Shown: one piece after another, positions 59,144 through 64,000 of the stretch
Numbering within the stretch: position 1 is the stretch's first letter
How the letters are laid out: each line of letters begins with the position of its first letter
Assembly (NCBI RefSeq): GCF_000150275.1
Contig: NW_002060951.1
Span: 2,118,297-2,182,296, forward strand
Source: Trichoplax adhaerens
Taxonomy: Eukaryota > Placozoa > Uniplacotomia > Trichoplacea > Trichoplacidae
Length of the DNA: 64,000 nucleotides
Reading direction: 5' to 3'
The notes under the pieces: generated by a model
What the model saw: the letters and a program-made list of their open reading frames with translations, nothing else
Told to the model about the DNA's origin: nothing
The model's database searches: none
Position numbers and translations under genes: made by a program

Positions 59144-62100
59144 TTAGTTGCTTTGATTAGTATCTTGATTTGATGATGATGGCTCTAGTTTTGAATATTC
59201 AGAATAGTCGTACTGAATGTTATGCTCTTGAAGTAGTAATTCCATCTTTCGAATAACTTTTTCTTTCTATCAAATTAAAAGTGATTTAGATCGTTATTGA
59301 GGACCAAAGAGTTAAAAGGATTTCTATTGTTACATACTTTTATTGTAATCTAATTCCATATTCAGTTTTGTTATGAGAAGAGAATTATTATAGAGGGTCA
59401 AGACTAGTTTTATTCTTAAAGTTAAAATTTTATATAGTGTTTATATTTCCTTGTTTATAATTTGTTCACGCAAGTCATGCGCTTGTATTAATGTAAAAGA
59501 GTCTTCTCTATTGCATAATATGACAAAAACATATCTTTTATCTTTCTAACACCAGAACAATTTATGTTATTAAATACATCAATGTGAGAATACCTATACA
59601 GTACAATTAACCTTAATCTCATAATTAGCAACTCTCTGCCTGTCACGACAACTTCTGTAACACGTATTTCATGACCATAATTAATTAATTAATTATCAGT
59701 GATGCAATAGTTAATACTAATACAGATCGTATAAAAATAAATACTATTAATTGCATTGCTGATATTTTTATTTTAAATTAAGAAGAAAATTACTGTATTA
59801 ATTGTTAATGAATGCCCATAACAATTAATAGCACAAACCTGCTCTACTAGTAATTTAGCTTCATTCGAGATCTTAAGGGAAGATAGATTGGCAGCTGGAA
59901 AGATCTGAGCTGGCTTTAACTGACGTTCTGACTTAGTAAGCCCAACTCCACTCTTGTTATTCATAAAATTAACTTCTTTTCTAGTTCTTATAGCATGTAC
60001 CTAATTCAAATAAGCCAATTTTTATTTAGGCCGTGCCAGATTAGATTATTAGCATAATTTCGATTACAGAAGCGTATAAGATTTTAATTTATTTCAATTA
60101 ATGTACCTTTTTATTTATATCAAGCTAGCATTATTACAGTTGCTATGCAAATTTACCTTTGGAGAAAAAATTAGAACGATGGTCAGAGTCGTGCATAGTA
60201 TTATGAAGGAAGCAATTAAGCAAAAGCTAGTGATAGGGTCAGTATTGATGACTGCAGTAAGAAGAACGCCGGTAGTACATAGTACAAATACATTGTAGAT
60301 GCATAATCCTATCAACTTAGAATCATTAAGTTCCTTAATGGCAACAGAACGTGTTTCCCATGCCAAGAATGCGCCGAAGATCATTAAAAGAAATTTATAA
60401 CCATAGATAATTCCTGTCCAAAGTGACAAATATTTTGATGTGCACACAACTGCAATATAGTGAGTAGTTACTGTTGGATTATTCTGAACAGCCTACGTAG
60501 TCAACAAGTAGAAAACAAAACATGACAGTAAATTAGAGAAGTATAGAGAATTATAAAACTCTTACAGTAACAAGACTAATATTTTACCCTAGGTAATACT
60601 GTCTCTTTTTGTACGTATAGGGGATCAATAGTTTGCCAAAAGACTAGTATAATAATATCAATTACGGCGAGGCCAAATATCTTGACAATTAGATTTCTAT
60701 CCTTTATGATCTATTAATGATTAAAAACAGCTGTTAAAATATTTTACAAGATGCTTAACCTCTTAATACTTTATACTTACTATAGAACGCTTGGTTTTAT
60801 TTCTATATATAGTATAAACGCGCCATGTTTTCCAGAACAGTGAGCCAAAGCCTAGCGTAAAACCAATACATAAAGTCCATGCAGCGGAAGTGCATATCGC
60901 TGGTAGAGCATTTTCACCAACAAACTTCCAATCTAAACCAAAAAACATCACCGAAAAAAAACAAAGCATGGCACCAACTAGCATAATAATGTTGATTTTA
61001 GGGCTTGAGATCTTAATTCGTCTGTCAATAAATGAATTTTCGGTAAAGGTTAATTTGTAACGTAAGCGACACCGTAATTAATTTAACTCGTTCCATTTCT
61101 TACATAGATTTCTCTAACTTATTTGTAAAATTCAAATCGGACTTTAATATCACATCGGCTCTAGACTATGTTCGTAGAAATACAAGTATATATTGAAAGC
61201 TTACCTATCATTCTGCATGGTTATATTAAATATCATAAACATCGTAGTGAGTAATACACCAGCCATAGCCAAGCAAGCAAATACGATATATATAGCAGTA
61301 GGGATAGACTGCCACTCGTTGTGGACGTTTTCTCCATCAGCCGGAGTAAAGTTACCTATGTTAAAAGAATCAGTATTAAACTCAATTTAATATGCCGGAT
61401 GCATCAGTTATAAGTTTTGCGACTATTTCAAACTAAATACGATAATTAAGAAATTTCACGGAACTTCAATTATGGTAGAAAATATGTGATACCTTGCCAT
61501 TTGATAGAATATGGTTCGTTCGATACCGATAACGTTTTCGTAAAATAATTGTAAAACCCTGCTCTAATTGTATAATTTGGATAAACTTGCCCTATTCACC
61601 GAAAATATACAAGAATGGTATAATTGATTATAATTGCAATAAGAATTAATTTTACGGTAAAAGCTTATTCGTATTATTTTGATAGGTCGAAAGACAAAAA
61701 AAATTACTATGGCGTCGGCATTCTATGCATGAAACCGATATATGATTTTGAGTCAAAATGTTATTGGAGTGAAATTCTAATTGCACGGCTTCATCACATT
61801 AAATCAAACTACTCTAATGAATAATAATCAAATAAAGACGTTCATGCTATTTGAAAGATTAGTTAACATAAAAATGGAAGTCGATGATGTGCAGTATATT
61901 GTACAGTAGTATCATATTGTAGCGGAAATCAATCGATAGATTACACGGTTTTATTTCTCGTAAAACATGATGTTGCATCCGTACTTTGATATTGCATGAC
62001 CATCACATTTCCAACTCGATTGCCATCGACAAATGCAATTCGACCCTGTTAGTAAAATAATAAGCAGTAAAGGTTAGCAGGATAACTGTGATCTTAATGG

Positions 62101-62981
62101 CCATGTAAAATGTAAGGAATTACTACGGTCTTAAACTTAACGTAAAAAGTAATGGTAAAATTCAAATAAACCATGAATACGTAAAACTTTAGATAAAGTT
62201 ATCTGAGAAAGATACTATCAATTAAATTAGATCGATTTCATTATAGATTTAATAGGTAATAGCCACCAAATTTTATTAGCATTTACTATAATTAATGTTT
62301 TAGCGCCACCGGAGCGCAACTAGAGCAGTAACATAACTGCCATATTCATATACGCGTGCACTTACGCTTAAACCAATAAATGAAACGTTGTTCAAAGCAT
62401 CAACAAGTATATGTGCCGTAATGTTATCATTATAATTGAATGAGGACAGATTTCTTGCATATTTTTCCCTTAATATCTCATCAGTACGATTTAGTCCAAG
62501 TGCTAATGCCCAAATTGCATCGTAAGCGTAAGAATAGCTGCCACTTAATGGAGCACCATTTGAAAAATTGTTATAAGCTTCTATAAACCCATTAATCGTC
62601 TGATGATTGACAAAAAATTACAGAAAGCAACTTATTAATTTAAATGCATTAACGATATAAGCTAATTGATTATCTATACTTTCTGCTTTCTATTAAACGG
62701 TGAGTATCATAATAAAAGATTATCTATGCTAGAATCGAATCAGTACAACGAAAGATAGTCGTTGAATACTATAAGTTCCTTACATATCCTGACAGCGGCT
62801 TTTCGTTATTAACTGGTAATAATTCGTTTTTGAATGCAACGTAGCCTTCAATAACTTCCTGTATCTGCTCCGATGTACAATTTATATCGAGCTTTTTTAG
62901 ATCGTTAATAAACCAGTTTTCAAGATAAAATCCAGGCAGCATCCATACATAATGCGAGCCAAACAGTTTTTGATGATAAGC
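59144..62981 (-). CDS. GABA-B-like class C GPCR, paralogue D, exons 6 to 15 (5' part missing or divergent)
   Basis: Exons 62981-62784, 62599-62366, 62045-61985, 61591-61493, 61355-61205, 61021-60781, 60710-60588, 60492-60157, 60000-59839, 59266-59144; 1728 nt, 575 aa plus stop. Lengths match exons 6-13 of A to C. Visible are flytrap lobe 2 (MLPGFYLENWFIND, YAYDAIWALALGLNRTD, GRIAFVDGNRVGNV), the whole 7TM region (FGSLFWKTWRVYTIYRNKTKRS; FLAWETRSVAIKELNDSK) and a tail. The tail is likely helical, perhaps coiled coil (LLVEQKEKVIRKMELLLQEH), and ends in a Ser/Asn/Gln-rich stretch. It is closest to C: both have GF at the hinge, AYHQK at the start of exon 6, and HAI near the start of the tail. No signal peptide or lobe 1 like those of A to C is found between 62982 and 64000, so the gene is either 5'-truncated or begins beyond the window with divergent exons. 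Confidence 0.88.
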
Positions 62982-63042
62982 CTAAAAAGTGGAGTAAGAT
63001 AACTTTGATAACTTATACAAATATTGTAATATGAGCTAATAA

Positions 63043-63826
63043 TTAGTATATGCGCAAGATAACACCGAGCAAGTAATATTTTTGAATACGTTGTTTAGGC
63101 GCTGAAAATTTTACGTCAATCGTCAGTGCTACATCTGAAAGACAAAAACTAAAGATAATCTAATTGTAAGAACTAACTGTTAAGGATGATCTGGTATATT
63201 AAAAAATAAATTTCATCGCTTGTTTCATGCAGCTCTGCAGTATAAACTTTACCATCTCTTTCTAAAGACGAATAGAAATGGTAAAGATGGGCTGAATCAT
63301 GGACTACTAGATGCAACTAGTAGTCCGTAGCTGAATACAATAACGTATCCTCTTTATGGCTCTTAGTAATACTGTGTTAACTATCCTATCTACGATATGT
63401 GGCTACTTTGGCATAATTTGTTGCTAGTGATATAGTATTTAATATTTCAGCCTTAAAATCTTATTCGTGTAGCGTAGTGAAAGTTATCAAGGATGCAGTT
63501 CAATTAGGTTTTGTTCTAGAAAACGGAATCATATCGGGTCCGCGATACAGCGCTACCTTCAAATAGGATCATTTCTTTTCAAACAATTTAGCGGGATGCA
63601 GCAAACACGAAGCAGTTATAACTAAAGAATTAATTAATAATTACTAATCTTACTAAATTTTAACATCATTACAAAGGACTTAAAGCTACTTCTTGCCTTC
63701 AGCTATAATAGCTACGGTATCAAGAATTCAGCTCTTACTGCTATCAAATGATCTTCTAAATGACTCTATATTCGATTTACTATCGCCTATGTACGGTGTT
63801 AAAATCAGCGGAGCAAGATTTACTGA
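63043..63826 (-). CDS. Unrecognised three-exon chain upstream of receptor D
   Basis: Segments 63826-63739, 63291-63178 and 63134-63043 have GT-AG borders and compatible phases (0/1, 1/1, 1/stop TAA). Together they give 97 codons plus stop. The protein includes APLILTPYIGDSKSNIESF, LERDGKVYTAELHETSDEI and DVKFSAPKQRIQKYYLLG. I do not recognise it as any family. Alternatively the last two segments are divergent homologues of receptor exons 4 and 5: sizes are similar, the CTCG/GT border matches A and B, and the distance to exon 6 equals that in A (84 nt). Using a donor 2 nt further on (after GGT, 63064) the frame would enter exon 6 of D. Which model is right cannot be settled here. Confidence 0.35.
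63301..63326. repeat. Perfect hairpin GGACTACTAG/CTAGTAGTCC
   Basis: A 10-bp perfect stem with a 6-nt loop (ATGCAA). The arm resembles the GGACTACTA...TAGTAGT arms at 8403-8430, so it may belong to the same small inverted-repeat family. Confidence 0.6.
63451..63566 (+). CDS. Possible exon of a linker-histone-like winged-helix protein
   Basis: After a good acceptor (ATATTTCAG, ending 63450) a frame of 37 codons runs to TAG at 63566. It includes KVIKDAVQLGFVLENG and SGPRYSATFK. The pattern of a helix, then a short beta hairpin, then SG-x(1-2)-(F/Y)-x(1-3)-FK resembles the end of the H1/H5 globular domain. No other exon of such a gene was found, and the stretch lies opposite the intron of the minus-strand chain. 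Confidence 0.2.
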
Positions 63827-64000
63827 CTGCATCAATCAAATTCTACATACATACAGAATTTATTATACTCGTAGGTTACCATAGCTCTCTTATTTTATAT
63901 CAAACCGAAAAACTACTCAGATTGTAGTACGAACGTGGATTGACTACAACCAAGACATACTTCAAATGCAAATATGTAGTTTTTCTGTTACGAGAAACGG

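Noticed and set aside
60115-60298. Plus-strand frame opposite receptor D TM5-7
   Set aside because: It is antisense shadow of exon 13 of D, which is strongly conserved with A to C.

Overview
The window is eukaryotic nuclear DNA, roughly two-thirds A+T. Its genes are split into many short exons, usually 20-340 nt, with GT-AG introns. Gene content is metazoan: a CCDC43 homologue, the mitochondrial complex I subunit NDUFV1, and a minus-strand cluster of class C GPCRs of the GABA-B type. A large GABA-B-like expansion in an AT-rich animal genome fits a placozoan (Trichoplax/Hoilungia type). That assignment is an inference from gene content, not proven. Gene models below were built by hand: exons were joined only where acceptor, donor and reading phase agree, so exon edges are predictions.

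Layout. 68-1348 (+) is the 3' part of CCDC43. 2880-6387 (-) is a complete 19-exon NDUFV1 gene of 471 codons. 6408-8050 is a satellite-like block built from the palindromic unit ACTGTACAGT. 10232-17505 (-), 20664-30818 (-) and 40038-53980 (-) are three complete GABA-B-like receptor genes, called A, B and C here (781, 802 and 782 aa). 59144-62981 (-) holds exons 6 to 15 of a fourth receptor, D. 63043-63826 (-) is an unrecognised three-exon chain that is either the 3' end of another gene or a divergent 5' part of D. Spaces between genes are mostly featureless AT-rich DNA with a few hairpins, one dispersed repeat present twice in inverted orientation, and some decayed or orphan reading frames.

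The receptors form a head-to-tail tandem array. The internal exons have the same or nearly the same length in each gene (138, 171, 102, 66, about 200, about 234, 61, about 99, 151, 241, 123 and about 336 nt), so the genes arose by duplication. Each complete protein has a signal peptide, a Venus-flytrap ligand domain, seven membrane segments and a short variable cytoplasmic tail. The membrane core resembles mammalian GABBR2 more than GABBR1. The ligand pocket and the tail are where the paralogues differ, suggesting related receptors with different ligands or partners. NDUFV1 and CCDC43 are housekeeping neighbours with convergent 3' ends and no evident functional link to the array.
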